64,000 nucleotides of DNA from contig NZ_CANMZV010000002.1 of assembly GCF_947502415.1 (NCBI RefSeq), forward strand, positions 124,001-188,000, written 5' to 3'. The position numbers and the translations under genes are program-made. This DNA comes from an uncultured Photobacterium sp. Lineage in GTDB: Bacteria > Pseudomonadota > Gammaproteobacteria > Enterobacterales > Vibrionaceae. How positions within the stretch are numbered: the first letter of the stretch is position 1; the number at the start of each line of letters is the position of its first letter. Below are positions 25,798 through 36,018 of this stretch, one piece after another. Under the pieces are notes generated by a model, which saw only the letters and a program-made list of their open reading frames with translations, did no database searches and had not been told where the DNA came from.

Positions 25798-25974
25798 ATG
25801 AAACACAAGCGTGTGTCGAATAAAAGAATTAAGCAGATGATGGGTGAAATCAATCACGACGGATTGTTTGATGAAGCTCTTAATACTGATGTAGAACAGC
25901 CATTAGTAGAGAAAAAACAACAAGATACAGGTGGGTCTTCTCCGGGTTTCAAACTTGATGACGAAAATAAGTAG
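25798..25974 (+). CDS. Small hydrophilic protein of unknown function
   Basis: A 58-residue charged protein: a basic N-terminus (MKHKRVSNKRIKQMMGEI) and an acidic, probably disordered C-terminus (SPGFKLDDENK). The frame extends 10 codons upstream, but AGGG five bases before the ATG at 25798 decides the start. A strong terminator follows 26 bp after the stop, so it is a single-gene unit. No family recognised. Confidence 0.6.
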   Translation: MKHKRVSNKRIKQMMGEINHDGLFDEALNTDVEQPLVEKKQQDTGGSSPGFKLDDENK

Positions 25975-26433
25975 TCGTCATAGTTGTTCATCTTTGTTTA
26001 AAGCGTCCTTGTAGGACGCTTTTTTTATGTCATCACACAGCGTTCAAATCCAAGGTTGCTGGTTCTTTGCTGTTTTGTTACCAAAGGTGGGTTGTTTGTG
26101 CTGGTAGAATGACTATTGTCACAATTTTTTGTTCAATAAATGAGAATTCTTGGCTTTTTTGGCGGAAATTACTTTGTGCTGTAGTTTTTATAACAGATTG
26201 AACTGCAACCAAATGCTCATCCAGTAATTTCTTTTGGCTTTATGGGTGATATTAAGCATATTATCACTTTTTGTAATCAGTTTGTGGTAAATTGCTTCAA
26301 TGCCTGATAATGTTTTGACCAATTCTTCGGTTTGCTTTGTGTCGTTTAGGATAAATGATGCAAAAATTGCTGCCATTTTATGCGCCAGCTGAAGAACGTC
26401 ATGGACGTATCGATAATGTATTGGAGTTAATGC
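25975..26433. other. Leader region upstream of oppA
   Basis: After the terminator at 26001-26027 there are about 400 AT-rich bases up to oppA. This presumably holds the opp promoter and a long leader, as is usual for oppA genes controlled by Hfq-dependent sRNAs. An opposite-strand frame (26188-26439) is discussed under rejected items. Confidence 0.4.
26001..26027 (+). terminator. Rho-independent terminator
   Basis: AAGCGTCC (26001-26008), loop TTGTA, GGACGCTT (26014-26021), then a T-run. Ends the 58-codon gene. Confidence 0.88.
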
Positions 26434-28065
26434 ATGCATAAGAACAAGATTACTCAGGCGCTTTTGCTTAGTGCGGGTATGGCCGTAGTGGCGACCTCAT
26501 TCACTTCTCTTGCTGCAGATGTACCGGCTGGCGTAAAGCTGGCAGCGAAACAGGAAATGGTTCGTGGTAACGGTACAGAAGTAGAATCTTTGGATCCTCA
26601 GAAAGTTTCAGGTGTTCCTGAATCAAATGTTATTCGTGATCTGTTAGAAGGTCTTGTAAACCAAGACAGTAACGGCCAATTAGTCGGTGGTGTTGCTGAA
26701 TCCTGGGAAACTAAAGACAACAAAACTTGGATCTTTCATCTAAGAAAAAATGCTAAGTGGTCTAATGGCGATCCTGTTGTCGCCAGTGACTTCGTTTATA
26801 CCTGGCAACGCTTAGCTGATCCTAAAACGGGCTCTCCTTACGCTTCTTACCTTGAAATGACAACCATGCAGAATGCAGGTGACATCATCACAGGTAAGAA
26901 AAGCCCTGATACCTTAGGTGTTGAGGCGGTTGATAAGCACACTTTGAAAGTTACTCTTGAAAAACCGGTTCCATACTTTGTATCAATGACTGTGCACACT
27001 TCGCTGAAGCCGGTGAACAAAAATGTTATTCAAAAGTTAGGTGATAAGTGGACCAGCCCTAAAAATTATGTGGGCAACGGTGCTTTTAAACTGGACAAGT
27101 GGGTAGTTAACGAACGTATTGTCCTTACCCGCAGTGAAACCTACTGGGATAATGATAAAACTGTTTTAAATAAGGTGACTTATTTGCCAATCGAAAACCA
27201 AGTTGCGGAAATGAACCGTTTCTTGGCCGGTGAAGTTGATGTGACCTATGAAATGCCAAATGAGCACTTTAAGCGTTTGGTCAAAGAATATCCTGCAGAC
27301 GTGAAAGTTACACCGTATTTATGCTCATATTACTATGAGTTTAATACTCAGAAGGCACCATTTGATAATGAAAAAGTACGTAAAGCGCTGTCTTTTGCCA
27401 TTGACCGTGATGTAATTGCTAAATTTATTGTTGGTAAAGGTGAGACTCCTGCCTATAACTTCACGCCTTTAGCGACTAATGGTTTGGAAGTAGATATGCC
27501 GGGGTACGCTAAGCTTTCGCAGAAAGAACGTGTAGCCAAAGCTAAAGAATTGCTTGCTGAAGCTGGTTATGATTCAAGTAACCCTCTGAAGTTTGATTTG
27601 CTTTACAACACCAGTGAAAACCACAAGAAAATTGCTGTAGCTATTGCGTCTATGTGGAAAAAATCACTGGGAGTTACTGCGGTGCTTGAGAACCAAGAGT
27701 GGAAGAGCTACCTAGATAGCAAGCGTCAGGGTAACTTTGACGTTTCGCGTGCGGGTTGGTGTGGAGACTATAATGAGGCGTCTACATTCCTGGCTATAAT
27801 GCGTTCCGGCCACTCTCAGAACTATCCTAAGTATGACAGCAAGTCATATGATGGCCTGTTAGATAAAGCTTTAGCTGCAACTGCTGACAGCGATCGCTCT
27901 ACGGCATATAAAGGTGCTGAAGCGCAATTGTCGAAAGATATGCCAATCATGCCTATTTACCACTATGTTAATGCACGTCTTGTAAATCCAAAACTTGGTG
28001 GTTATCCAGAGAAAAATCCTGAAGATAATATCTTCAGTAAAGACCTATACATCATAGCTGACTAA
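26434..28065 (+). CDS. oppA: Oligopeptide ABC transporter substrate-binding protein OppA
   Basis: A periplasmic binding protein (543 residues, SBP family 5) that captures oligopeptides for the OppBCDF transporter. Signal peptide residues 1-28 (ending LAA). Conserved regions: GTEVESLDPQKVSGVPESNV near the start, WETKDNKTWIFHLRKNAKWSNGDPV and VRKALSFAIDRD. GGAG seven bases before the ATG at 26434; another ATG at 26430 gives only three codons. The gap to oppB contains a hairpin, which usually lets oppA be made in excess over the membrane parts. Confidence 0.95.
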   Translation: MHKNKITQALLLSAGMAVVATSFTSLAADVPAGVKLAAKQEMVRGNGTEVESLDPQKVSGVPESNVIRDLLEGLVNQDSNGQLVGGVAESWETKDNKTWIFHLRKNAKWSNGDPVVASDFVYTWQRLADPKTGSPYASYLEMTTMQNAGDIITGKKSPDTLGVEAVDKHTLKVTLEKPVPYFVSMTVHTSLKPVNKNVIQKLGDKWTSPKNYVGNGAFKLDKWVVNERIVLTRSETYWDNDKTVLNKVTYLPIENQVAEMNRFLAGEVDVTYEMPNEHFKRLVKEYPADVKVTPYLCSYYYEFNTQKAPFDNEKVRKALSFAIDRDVIAKFIVGKGETPAYNFTPLATNGLEVDMPGYAKLSQKERVAKAKELLAEAGYDSSNPLKFDLLYNTSENHKKIAVAIASMWKKSLGVTAVLENQEWKSYLDSKRQGNFDVSRAGWCGDYNEASTFLAIMRSGHSQNYPKYDSKSYDGLLDKALAATADSDRSTAYKGAEAQLSKDMPIMPIYHYVNARLVNPKLGGYPEKNPEDNIFSKDLYIIAD

Positions 28066-28085
28066 GAAGCAGCAAGAAAAAATCA

Positions 28086-28113
28086 AGCGCTGCTCCTTGG
28101 AAGGGGCAGTGCT
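28086..28113 (+). terminator. Partial terminator/attenuator between oppA and oppB
   Basis: AGCGCTGCTCC (28086-28096) pairs with GGGGCAGTGCT (28103-28113), with G-U pairs and a weak T-rich tail (GGTTGTTTGT). The likely role is to lower transcription or protect the oppA mRNA 3' end. Confidence 0.5.
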
Positions 28114-28180
28114 GGTTGTTTGTATCTTTTGATACTGCAATTTCCCTAACTGTCACAGACTGAAATAAACGGTGTAGTTT

Positions 28181-29101
28181 ATGATTAAATTCATCGCAAA
28201 ACGGATTTTTGAAGCAATACCGACTTTGTTGGTATTAATCACAATTTCCTTTTTCCTGATGCGTTTCGCTCCAGGTAATCCATTTTCTAGCGAACGTCCG
28301 CTACCGCCAGAAGTAATGGCAAATATCGAAGCCAAATATGGGTTGGATAAGCCGGTTTTCGATCAATACACAACCTACCTGGGTAACATTCTTCAGGGGG
28401 ATTTTGGCCCGTCATTCAAATACAAAGATTTCACGGTAAACGAACTGGTATCTAAAGCATTACCGGTTTCGGCTAAGATTGGTTTCTTTGCCTTCATATT
28501 TGCTCTGGTTATGGGGGTGACGGTCGGAACCATTGCTGCCTTGAAGCAAAATAGCTGGATAGACTATACGATAATGTCCACGGCCATGGCGGGGGTGGTG
28601 ATGCCCTCTTTTGTCCTGGCGCCGGTACTGATTTATATTTTCTCGATCAACCTTGGCTGGTTGCCAGCAGGCGGCTGGAATGATGGTTCAATGAAGTACA
28701 TGCTATTGCCTATGTGTGGCATGTCACTGCTGTATGTAGCGACCTTTGCCCGTATTACCCGTGGCAGCATGATTGAAACCCTTAATAGTAACTTTATCCG
28801 AACCGCGCGAGCGAAAGGGTTAAGCTATTCCTACATTATCATCAAGCATGCGCTAAAGCCGGCGTTGCTTCCTGTTGTATCTTATATGGGGCCGGCATTC
28901 GTCGGTATTATTACCGGTTCGGTAGTTATCGAAACGATTTTTGGTCTGCCAGGGATCGGTAAGCTGTTTGTAAATGCAGCTTTTAACCGTGATTACTCGT
29001 TGGTTCTTGGTATCACAATTCTTATCGGTACGTTGACGATTATGTTTAATGCGGTTGTGGATATCGTATTGGCATACATTGATCCGAAAATTCGCTACTA
29101 G
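28181..29101 (+). CDS. oppB: Oligopeptide ABC transporter permease OppB
   Basis: A membrane permease subunit (306 residues, six membrane helices) with the usual N-terminus MIKFIAKRIFEAIPTLLVL and the EAA-loop region FIRTARAKGLSYSYIIIKHAL that contacts the ATPases. Pairs with OppC to form the channel for peptides delivered by OppA. Ends 11 bp before oppC. Confidence 0.95.
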   Translation: MIKFIAKRIFEAIPTLLVLITISFFLMRFAPGNPFSSERPLPPEVMANIEAKYGLDKPVFDQYTTYLGNILQGDFGPSFKYKDFTVNELVSKALPVSAKIGFFAFIFALVMGVTVGTIAALKQNSWIDYTIMSTAMAGVVMPSFVLAPVLIYIFSINLGWLPAGGWNDGSMKYMLLPMCGMSLLYVATFARITRGSMIETLNSNFIRTARAKGLSYSYIIIKHALKPALLPVVSYMGPAFVGIITGSVVIETIFGLPGIGKLFVNAAFNRDYSLVLGITILIGTLTIMFNAVVDIVLAYIDPKIRY

Positions 29102-29112
29102 GGGGCCGGAAA

Positions 29113-30027
29113 ATGATACTTACTAAAAAAGACAATGTTCAGGCCGTAGAGACGTTTTCAGAACAACTGGAAATTGAAGGCCGTAGTCTTTGGCAAGATG
29201 CCCGTATTCGCTTTATGCGAAATAAAGCCGCAATGGTTAGTTTGGGGATTCTGTTTTTGATTTCGCTGGCTGTTATCTTCGGCCCGATGTTCAGTTCTTA
29301 TGCCTTCGATGATACCGACTGGTATGCCATGCATGCTGCGCCAAGTCTTGGTGCTGAGGGACATTTCTTTGGCACCGATAGCCTGGGACGGGATTTGTTC
29401 ACTCGTACTTTGATTGGGGGACGTATCTCGCTGATGGTAGGGATACTCGGTGCACTGGTAGCGGTGGTGATTGGTACGTTATACGGTGCAACCTCCGGTT
29501 TTGTCGGCGGTCGAACTGACCGACTCATGATGCGTGTGCTAGAGATCCTTTATTCGATACCGTTCATGTTTTTCGTGATTGTTCTGGTGACTTTCTTTGG
29601 GCGCAATATCATGCTGATCTTCGTAGCAATTGGAGCGATATCCTGGCTAGATATGGCGCGTATTGTACGAGGTCAGACGTTGTCGCTACGCAGCAAGGAA
29701 TTTATTGAAGCAGCACATGTTTCGGGGGTAAGTCGCTGGCGGATTATTACCCGTCATATTGTGCCGAACGTTCTGGGTATTGTCGCTGTGTACTCAACCC
29801 TACTGGTACCGTCGATGATTCTGATTGAATCTTTCCTAAGTTTCCTTGGCCTGGGGGTACAGGAACCGATGACCAGCTGGGGTGCCTTGCTTCAGGAAGG
29901 TTCTCAAACAATGGAAGTTGCAATTTGGCAGTTGATGTTCCCGGCTGCATTTATGGTTGTGACCTTGTTCTGCTTTAACTATGTGGGTGACGGTTTACGT
30001 GACGCACTGGATCCAAAAGACAGATAA
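29113..30027 (+). CDS. oppC: Oligopeptide ABC transporter permease OppC
   Basis: The second permease subunit, 304 residues, with an N-terminal cytoplasmic segment before the first helix (OppC_N domain), HFFGTDSLGRDLFTRTLIGG, and the EAA loop FIEAAHVSGVSRWRIITRHI. AGGGGG precedes the ATG. Before oppD, a 76-bp spacer holds an inverted repeat (CTTTAGCTC 30040-30048, GAGCTAAAG 30072-30080). Confidence 0.95.
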   Translation: MILTKKDNVQAVETFSEQLEIEGRSLWQDARIRFMRNKAAMVSLGILFLISLAVIFGPMFSSYAFDDTDWYAMHAAPSLGAEGHFFGTDSLGRDLFTRTLIGGRISLMVGILGALVAVVIGTLYGATSGFVGGRTDRLMMRVLEILYSIPFMFFVIVLVTFFGRNIMLIFVAIGAISWLDMARIVRGQTLSLRSKEFIEAAHVSGVSRWRIITRHIVPNVLGIVAVYSTLLVPSMILIESFLSFLGLGVQEPMTSWGALLQEGSQTMEVAIWQLMFPAAFMVVTLFCFNYVGDGLRDALDPKDR

Positions 30028-30103
30028 AAATAAGTAGTGCTTTAGCTCATGGTTTGAAGCAAACATGCTGAGAGCTAAAGGCGACACGTTATAAGGAAGT
30101 ATT

Positions 30104-31069
30104 ATGAGCTTATTAGATGTCAAAGATCTACGCGTAGAATTTACAACACAAGACGGTATTGTCACCGCGGTTAATGATCTTAATTTTTCCCTGAAGCGAG
30201 GGGAAACCCTTGGTATTGTAGGTGAGTCCGGTTCGGGTAAAAGCCAGACCGTATTTGCCATCATGGGCTTGTTGGCTAAAAACGGTAAGATTAGCGGCAG
30301 CGCTAAGTTTGAAGGCCGAGAGATTCTGAATTTGCCTGAGAAGGAACTGAATAAGATCCGTGCCGAGCAGATTGCAATGATTTTCCAGGACCCGATGACC
30401 TCCCTAAACCCTTATATGAAAGTAAGTGATCAGCTGATGGAAGTGCTGATGCTGCATAAAGGGATGGGGAAGACAGAGGCATTTGAAGAAAGTGTCCGTA
30501 TGCTTGAGGCGGTTAAAATCCCTGAGGCTCGCAAACGTATTTCCATGTATCCCCATGAGTTTTCTGGTGGTATGAGGCAGCGCGTGATGATCGCTATGGC
30601 TTTGCTGTGCCGTCCGAAGCTGTTGATCGCTGATGAGCCGACAACAGCCCTCGATGTGACGGTTCAGGCTCAGATCATGGAGTTGCTGAATGAACTTAAG
30701 AGTGACTTTGATACGTCGATCATCATGATCACCCACGATCTGGGTGTAGTCGCCGGTAGCTGCGATAAAGTACTGGTGATGTACGCAGGCCGTACCATGG
30801 AATACGGTAAGATTAACGAAATTTTTTACAAGCCATCGCACCCATACACAGAAGGTTTGCTAAAGGCGATTCCGCGCCTTGATACCGAAGGGGAAGAACT
30901 GCCTACTATCCCGGGCAACCCGCCGAACTTGCTGCGCCTGCCTGTTGGTTGTCCTTATCAGGAGCGTTGTCATCGGGCATCAAGTCGCTGTACGCAGGAA
31001 GCTCCTGCGTTGAAGGACTTTGCTGAAGGTCGTTTACGTGCGTGTTTTTCTGATATGGGGACGTGGTAA
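30104..31069 (+). CDS. oppD: Oligopeptide ABC transporter ATP-binding protein OppD
   Basis: One of the two ATPases powering Opp. The 321-residue protein has Walker A GESGSGKSQ, ABC signature FSGGMRQRV, Walker B LLIADEPTTALD, the H-loop ITHDLG, and the C-terminal oligopeptide-transporter extension with a cysteine cluster (CPYQERC ... CTQEA) that in related proteins binds a 4Fe-4S cluster. AAGGAAG lies before the ATG. Its TAA overlaps the oppF ATG by one base. Confidence 0.96.
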   Translation: MSLLDVKDLRVEFTTQDGIVTAVNDLNFSLKRGETLGIVGESGSGKSQTVFAIMGLLAKNGKISGSAKFEGREILNLPEKELNKIRAEQIAMIFQDPMTSLNPYMKVSDQLMEVLMLHKGMGKTEAFEESVRMLEAVKIPEARKRISMYPHEFSGGMRQRVMIAMALLCRPKLLIADEPTTALDVTVQAQIMELLNELKSDFDTSIIMITHDLGVVAGSCDKVLVMYAGRTMEYGKINEIFYKPSHPYTEGLLKAIPRLDTEGEELPTIPGNPPNLLRLPVGCPYQERCHRASSRCTQEAPALKDFAEGRLRACFSDMGTW

Positions 31070-32058
31070 TGGAAGCACAAAAAAATTTACTATTGGATAT
31101 CAAAGATCTTAAAGTACATTTTGATATCGCACAGAAATCCGCATGGCCATGGACTAAGCCTATTAAGCTGAAGGCCGTTGATGGTGTCGATATTCGTTTA
31201 TATGAAGGTGAAACCCTTGGAGTCGTTGGTGAATCCGGGTGTGGTAAGTCGACATTTGCCCGTGCCGTGATCGGTTTGGTTGAAGCGACCGATGGTAACG
31301 TGGTTTGGCTTGGTCAGGACCTGACCAAGCTTGGTCATGCGGGGATGCGTGAAAAGCGTAAAGAAATTCAGATGATTTTCCAGGATCCTCTGGCCTCGCT
31401 GAACCCACGTATGACTGTTGGTGAAATCATTGCTGAACCTCTGAAAGCGTTTTATCCGCAGCTGCCAGCAGAAGAAGTTAAGCAGCAGGTGAAGGTAATG
31501 ATGACAAAAGTTGGTTTGTTGCCTAACGTGATTAATCGTTATCCGCATGAATTTTCCGGTGGGCAGTGCCAGCGCATTGGTATTGCCCGAGCCTTAATCC
31601 TCAAGCCAAAGCTAATTATTTGTGATGAGCCGGTATCTGCTCTGGACGTATCGATTCAGGCGCAGGTTGTAAACTTGCTGAAGTCGCTGCAAAAAGAGAT
31701 GGGACTTAGTTTGATTTTTATTGCTCACGACCTGTCAGTAGTGAAGCATATTTCTGATCGTGTATTGGTGATGTATTTGGGTAATGCCGTTGAACTGGGT
31801 GAAGGGGAAGCTTTGTTCGCTGAGCCAAAACATCCGTATACCAAGGCATTGATGTCGGCGGTTCCAATTCCTGATCCGGACTTGGAGCGTAAGAAAACTA
31901 TCGAGTTACTTGATGGTGAGTTGCCATCACCAATGAATCCACCGTCAGGTTGTGTGTTCAGAACCCGTTGTTCGCAGGCTACGGCCTCTTGCGCTGAGAA
32001 AAAACCTCAGTTGATGGGCGGTGATGTGCATGCTGTGGCTTGCCTGAATGTGCACTAA
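31069..32058 (+). CDS. oppF: Oligopeptide ABC transporter ATP-binding protein OppF
   Basis: The second Opp ATPase, 329 residues. Walker A GESGCGKST, signature FSGGQCQRI, Walker B LIICDEPVSALD, and a C-terminal Cys cluster (CVFRTRC ... CAEKK). The frame could start at a GTG (31063) inside oppD, but the ATG that overlaps the oppD stop (TAATG) implies translational coupling. Last gene of oppABCDF, followed by a strong terminator. Confidence 0.95.
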   Translation: MEAQKNLLLDIKDLKVHFDIAQKSAWPWTKPIKLKAVDGVDIRLYEGETLGVVGESGCGKSTFARAVIGLVEATDGNVVWLGQDLTKLGHAGMREKRKEIQMIFQDPLASLNPRMTVGEIIAEPLKAFYPQLPAEEVKQQVKVMMTKVGLLPNVINRYPHEFSGGQCQRIGIARALILKPKLIICDEPVSALDVSIQAQVVNLLKSLQKEMGLSLIFIAHDLSVVKHISDRVLVMYLGNAVELGEGEALFAEPKHPYTKALMSAVPIPDPDLERKKTIELLDGELPSPMNPPSGCVFRTRCSQATASCAEKKPQLMGGDVHAVACLNVH

Positions 32059-32079
32059 TTCAAGCCTGTGACAGGCTTA

Positions 32080-32110
32080 AAGCGCGGTGTTAAAGCCGCG
32101 CTTTTTTTTG
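32080..32110 (+). terminator. Terminator of the opp operon
   Basis: AAGCGCGG (32080-32087), loop TGTTAAAG, CCGCGCTT (32096-32103), then eight T. A second stem, AAGCCTG/CAGGCTT, lies just before it. Confidence 0.92.
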
Positions 32111-32141
32111 GTTTGGTATTATCCTGATTGGTCTTATTGCG

Positions 32142-33275
32142 TTACTCTACTGGATACCAGTAGCCAAGATTTATCAGTTGGGTCAGTAAAGCCATGAAAG
32201 CTGGGTGGTCTAGTTGTTTTCCCAGTAATTCCTGGCTGATTTGCTCTTCGTCGCAGAGGTAGGTCGCGGCATGGCCACATTCCGGTGGTAACTCGAAACG
32301 CTCTCCGTGGATGAAGAGGATATGAGGTTGTTCTGGGTAATAAAATGCGCGTAGTCCACCAAGGCGTTTTATGACTTCACCTTCTTCCAGGAACTGGTAA
32401 GTTTCGCTGATCTGCCATGGCGGCTCGGCTGAGATGATGTCCAGTTCATGACGGCTATTGCTCAGGTATTCTCCCATCCATTGCTTTAGGTGTTCTGGAT
32501 TATCAAGCAGGCTGCGCATCATGGCTTCAAGGTCTTGGTACTCGGCGTTCAGGATCGCACCAGAGTTATTGCGGGCTGGAAGATCCGGATTATGGTAATG
32601 CACGTCACCAATTTCATTGGCAATTACAAAATCAGCAAAGCTACTTAGTAGTTCCTGTTTTTTTGGGGAGCGAAAACCGATCGAGAAACTCATTGATGTT
32701 TCGATTGCGTAACCATCGTGCGGGAAGCCCGGTGGAATATAGAGGATGTCGCCTGGCTCTAGAGTTTCATCAATAATTGGATCGAACCCCTTGATTTGGC
32801 GAAGTGCTGGATGACGGAATTCTTCTTTGTAGTTGTTATTTTTTGGACCTACGCGCCAATGACGTTTCCCTGAACCCTGAATGATAAAAACATCATATTG
32901 GTCGATGTGAGGGCCGACACCTCCACCGGGGGTAGAATAGCTGATCATGAGATCGTCAAATAGCCAGTTGGGTAATTGACGGAAAGGTGTGACTAACTTA
33001 GCAGCGCCTTCATGCCAGTGGTTTGCAGCCTGGACAATGAAAGACCAGTTATTTTCTGGCACTTTGTCGAAGGTTAGGGGACCATGACGAACATCCCATT
33101 CATCGCCTCGCTTGGCAATATAGCGGGAGTCGATTTCCTCTTCCATGGCAAGGCCAGCCAATTCATCTGGGCTGATTGGGTCGATAAAGTCTTTGAAGCC
33201 GCCTTTTATGATAGTAGGTTTTTTCTGCCAGTAGTCGGCAAGAAATTCATCAAATGAGAAAGTTAGTTGATACAT
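32142..33275 (-). CDS. roxA: 50S ribosomal protein uL16 3-hydroxylase RoxA (YcfD)
   Basis: An Fe(II)/2-oxoglutarate JmjC oxygenase that hydroxylates an arginine of ribosomal protein L16. The 377-residue product has the metal-binding HxD in GPHIDQYDVF, the distal His in GFPHDGY, and strong similarity to E. coli YcfD (FIDPISPDELAGLAMEEEIDSR, IIDETLEPGDILYIPPGFPH). The frame extends 25 codons upstream, but homology starts at MYQLTFSFDEF, so the ATG at 33275 is used; no good ribosome-binding site is seen there. TATAAT at about 33310 may be its -10 element. Confidence 0.92.
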   Translation of the reverse strand: MYQLTFSFDEFLADYWQKKPTIIKGGFKDFIDPISPDELAGLAMEEEIDSRYIAKRGDEWDVRHGPLTFDKVPENNWSFIVQAANHWHEGAAKLVTPFRQLPNWLFDDLMISYSTPGGGVGPHIDQYDVFIIQGSGKRHWRVGPKNNNYKEEFRHPALRQIKGFDPIIDETLEPGDILYIPPGFPHDGYAIETSMSFSIGFRSPKKQELLSSFADFVIANEIGDVHYHNPDLPARNNSGAILNAEYQDLEAMMRSLLDNPEHLKQWMGEYLSNSRHELDIISAEPPWQISETYQFLEEGEVIKRLGGLRAFYYPEQPHILFIHGERFELPPECGHAATYLCDEEQISQELLGKQLDHPAFMALLTQLINLGYWYPVE

Positions 33276-33352
33276 ATTATCATTATGTCGTTGAGCATTA
33301 GCCGCGATTATAGCGCATTCCCCATCAAACAGTGACGGGGAATACGTCACGA

Positions 33353-34498
33353 TTACTCGGCAGGCAGCATTCGCAACAGAGGGAACGCCGCTTTTTGCTG
33401 ATCATGGCTAACAACGAAGCCCACCAGTGTTCCGGACTCTTGCTCAAACGCTTTGGCAATGTAGCCATCCGTCTTTTTTGTAACTTCCCAGCTAACATCA
33501 GTGCGGTGTGTATGGCCTGACAAGTTGAGTGGCAGCCATGGTGTTTTCACCTTAATCAGGCTTGCGGGTAACCTTACTGGGATTGGTGTTCCTAACAGGG
33601 TTTTAGCGAGCGCCATTGCCGAAAGCATTGTTGGCTGCAAATATGCCCTAACTTTTCCTTTAAGTTCAGTGCAATCACCTAAGGCATATATATTTTTATC
33701 GGATGTTGTCAGATAGTCATCAACGATAATTCCTTGCCCTACAGATAATTTGGCCTGTTTGGCCAGCTGAATATTAGGTCTCAGCCCCATAGCAGCAATG
33801 ATCACATCGTTATCAGTGAACGTTTTGTCATCAAACTGAGTGATTAGTTGTTGATGGTGGCGATTGACACTTGTTACGCTTGAATTTAGTTTGATGTCAA
33901 TACCGTTTTTTACCATTGTCTGGAAAAGCTCGGCACTCAGAAACGAGGGGAGTAAGCTCGACATTATACTGTCTGCTTTATCACACAGCGTTACTTGCTT
34001 TCCTGCGCTGGCAAGATCCATCGCGATTTCAGTTCCAATCAGACCGGCTCCGAGAACTAATACCGATCGGGCTTTTGCTATTTTATCCTGTTGATCAGCA
34101 TATTCGCTTAGGCTATTGAGGGTTGCTATTTCTTCTACGGCGTTTCCATTGAAAGTCGGTACATATGATGAGGCTCCTGTAGTTAATACAAGTTCTGAAT
34201 AGCTGATTGATGAATCTGTTAGCTGAACTTTTTTGGTATCAGTGTCAATTGAAAGAACCGTCGTGAAATTTAACAACCTAATATCGTAAGTATTGGCAAA
34301 ATCCGCAGCTGATTGTTTGATCAAATCTGTAGCAGTTTGTTTTTTAGAAAAAACGTGGCTGAGATCCGGCTTTGAGTATTCATCTCCGCTATCGGCGGTA
34401 ATAACGGTTACAGGTACGGCTTCATCAAGCTTACGTAGTGATTTTACCAATTGGTAAGCGGCAAAGCCGCTCCCAATTATGACAATGTGTTTATCCAT
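33353..34498 (-). CDS. norW: Nitric oxide reductase FlRd-NAD(+) reductase NorW
   Basis: Passes electrons from NADH to the flavorubredoxin NorV for NO reduction. The 381-residue FAD enzyme has an N-terminal FAD motif IVIIGSGFAAYQL, an NAD motif VLVLGAGLIGTEIAMDL and the second FAD motif IYALGDC. The longer frame start is replaced by the ATG at 34498, which has AGGAAG upstream. It starts 10 bp after norV, so the two are one operon. Confidence 0.93.
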   Translation of the reverse strand: MDKHIVIIGSGFAAYQLVKSLRKLDEAVPVTVITADSGDEYSKPDLSHVFSKKQTATDLIKQSAADFANTYDIRLLNFTTVLSIDTDTKKVQLTDSSISYSELVLTTGASSYVPTFNGNAVEEIATLNSLSEYADQQDKIAKARSVLVLGAGLIGTEIAMDLASAGKQVTLCDKADSIMSSLLPSFLSAELFQTMVKNGIDIKLNSSVTSVNRHHQQLITQFDDKTFTDNDVIIAAMGLRPNIQLAKQAKLSVGQGIIVDDYLTTSDKNIYALGDCTELKGKVRAYLQPTMLSAMALAKTLLGTPIPVRLPASLIKVKTPWLPLNLSGHTHRTDVSWEVTKKTDGYIAKAFEQESGTLVGFVVSHDQQKAAFPLLRMLPAE

Positions 34499-34508
34499 GC
34501 TGACTTCC

Positions 34509-35996
34509 TTATGCGGTTGGTTCGAAAACTTCTTTACCGATGCCGCAGTCAGGACAAAGGAAAGTGTCAGGTACATCACTCCAGGTTGTTCCAGGTTCGA
34601 TATCTTGATTCGGTTCACCTTGAGCCGGGTCATAAATCCACTGACAAACGGTGCAAATCATTTTCTGGCCAATAGCTGCTGGTTGACAGCTTGACTCGAT
34701 AGGTTTAGCTCGCTGAACATCTATTGTTTTCGGTTGTGAGGCCACTTTTTGTCCACTAGTTACATCATTGACTTCACTATTAGCTGAAGAAGGCAGAGGC
34801 TGTAGTGCCCACTCGCGGGCGATTTTACGACCATGTTCACGGCATTCCTCTAGTGCTTTACCGTCCGGACGCCATTTGGTTTTCATCCCTACAGTGGTGA
34901 AGAAGCCTGCATCTGTTAACCGGGCGTGGATACGATCGACTGCGCCGCCATTCCAGCCGTAGCTGCCAAATGCGCCGGCTTTCTTACTCTTAAATCGTAG
35001 TCCGGTAATTTCTTCCAGCATTCCTGCCACTTTCGGCATCATGACGTTGTTCATCGTTGACGAGCCAACGAGAATACCTTTGGAGCAAAAGACGTTAGCC
35101 AGAATTTCATTTTTATCGTGGCGGGATACGTTAAAGATTTTTACTGCGACATTCGGATCTGTTTCTGTAATCCCCTGAGCGATCCCATCTGCCATCATAC
35201 GGGTGTTATTCGACATGGAGTCGTAGAAGATGGTGATCTTGTCTTCTTGATATTCGTCTGCCCATTCAAGGTACTTTTCGATGATCTGGGTTGGATTATC
35301 ACGCCAGATCACCCCGTGAGAAGTGGCAACCATATCGACAGGCAAGTTAAAGCCCAGAACTTCGTGGATTTTTGCTGTCACTAATGGACTGAATGGCGTC
35401 AGAATATTGGAGTAATAGCGAAGGCATTGTTCCATTAGCTCATTATATTCAACTTCATCGTTAAACAGGCGCTCATCACAGTAATGCTGACCAAAGGCAT
35501 CGTTACTGAACAATACAGCGTCTTCTGTCATGTAGGTCATCATGCTGTCAGGCCAGTGAAGCATTGGTGTCTCAATGAATACGAGAGATTTTCCGTTGCC
35601 AATATCGATGCTGTCACCGGTTTTTACGGTGTTGAAGTTCCATTCAGGGTGATGGTGATGCCCGGTAATTGAATCGATAGCGTTTTCAGTGCAGTAGATC
35701 GGAGTGTTAGGTATTTTCGACATCAGAAGCGATAGCGCTCCGGCATGATCTTCTTCAGCATGGTTGATGACAATAATGTCGATGTCGTTGAGGTCGATCT
35801 CTTGTTCGAGTTTTTGTACGAAGTCGTAGCTGAACTTATGATCGACGGTGTCAATTAACACGTTTTTACCTTCACGGATCAGGTAGCTGTTGTAGCTGGT
35901 ACCCTTGAGAGTTTTATATTCAGTGCCGTGAAAATCACGAATTTCCCAGTCGCGCTGACCAACCCAGTGAATATTGTTCTTAACGTGAATAGACAT
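34509..35996 (-). CDS. norV: Anaerobic nitric oxide reductase flavorubredoxin NorV
   Basis: Reduces NO to N2O under low oxygen. The 495-residue protein has a metallo-beta-lactamase-like diiron domain (ligands in NHAEEDHAG and in the ATSHG segment), a flavodoxin domain (about 250-400; [17 protein letters not shown]) and a C-terminal rubredoxin ([16 protein letters not shown] ... CPDCG), as in E. coli NorV. First gene of norVW. The promoter carries two NsrR-like boxes; the norR gene, adjacent in E. coli, is not present here. Confidence 0.95.
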   Translation of the reverse strand: MSIHVKNNIHWVGQRDWEIRDFHGTEYKTLKGTSYNSYLIREGKNVLIDTVDHKFSYDFVQKLEQEIDLNDIDIIVINHAEEDHAGALSLLMSKIPNTPIYCTENAIDSITGHHHHPEWNFNTVKTGDSIDIGNGKSLVFIETPMLHWPDSMMTYMTEDAVLFSNDAFGQHYCDERLFNDEVEYNELMEQCLRYYSNILTPFSPLVTAKIHEVLGFNLPVDMVATSHGVIWRDNPTQIIEKYLEWADEYQEDKITIFYDSMSNNTRMMADGIAQGITETDPNVAVKIFNVSRHDKNEILANVFCSKGILVGSSTMNNVMMPKVAGMLEEITGLRFKSKKAGAFGSYGWNGGAVDRIHARLTDAGFFTTVGMKTKWRPDGKALEECREHGRKIAREWALQPLPSSANSEVNDVTSGQKVASQPKTIDVQRAKPIESSCQPAAIGQKMICTVCQWIYDPAQGEPNQDIEPGTTWSDVPDTFLCPDCGIGKEVFEPTA

Positions 35997-36018
35997 ACAA
36001 TTTACCTACAGAATGCTT

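Noticed and set aside
26188-26439. 83-codon minus-strand frame upstream of oppA
   Set aside because: It overlaps the oppA start and ribosome-binding site, has no Shine-Dalgarno at either possible ATG, and no family is recognised. A shorter form from 26376 cannot be excluded.
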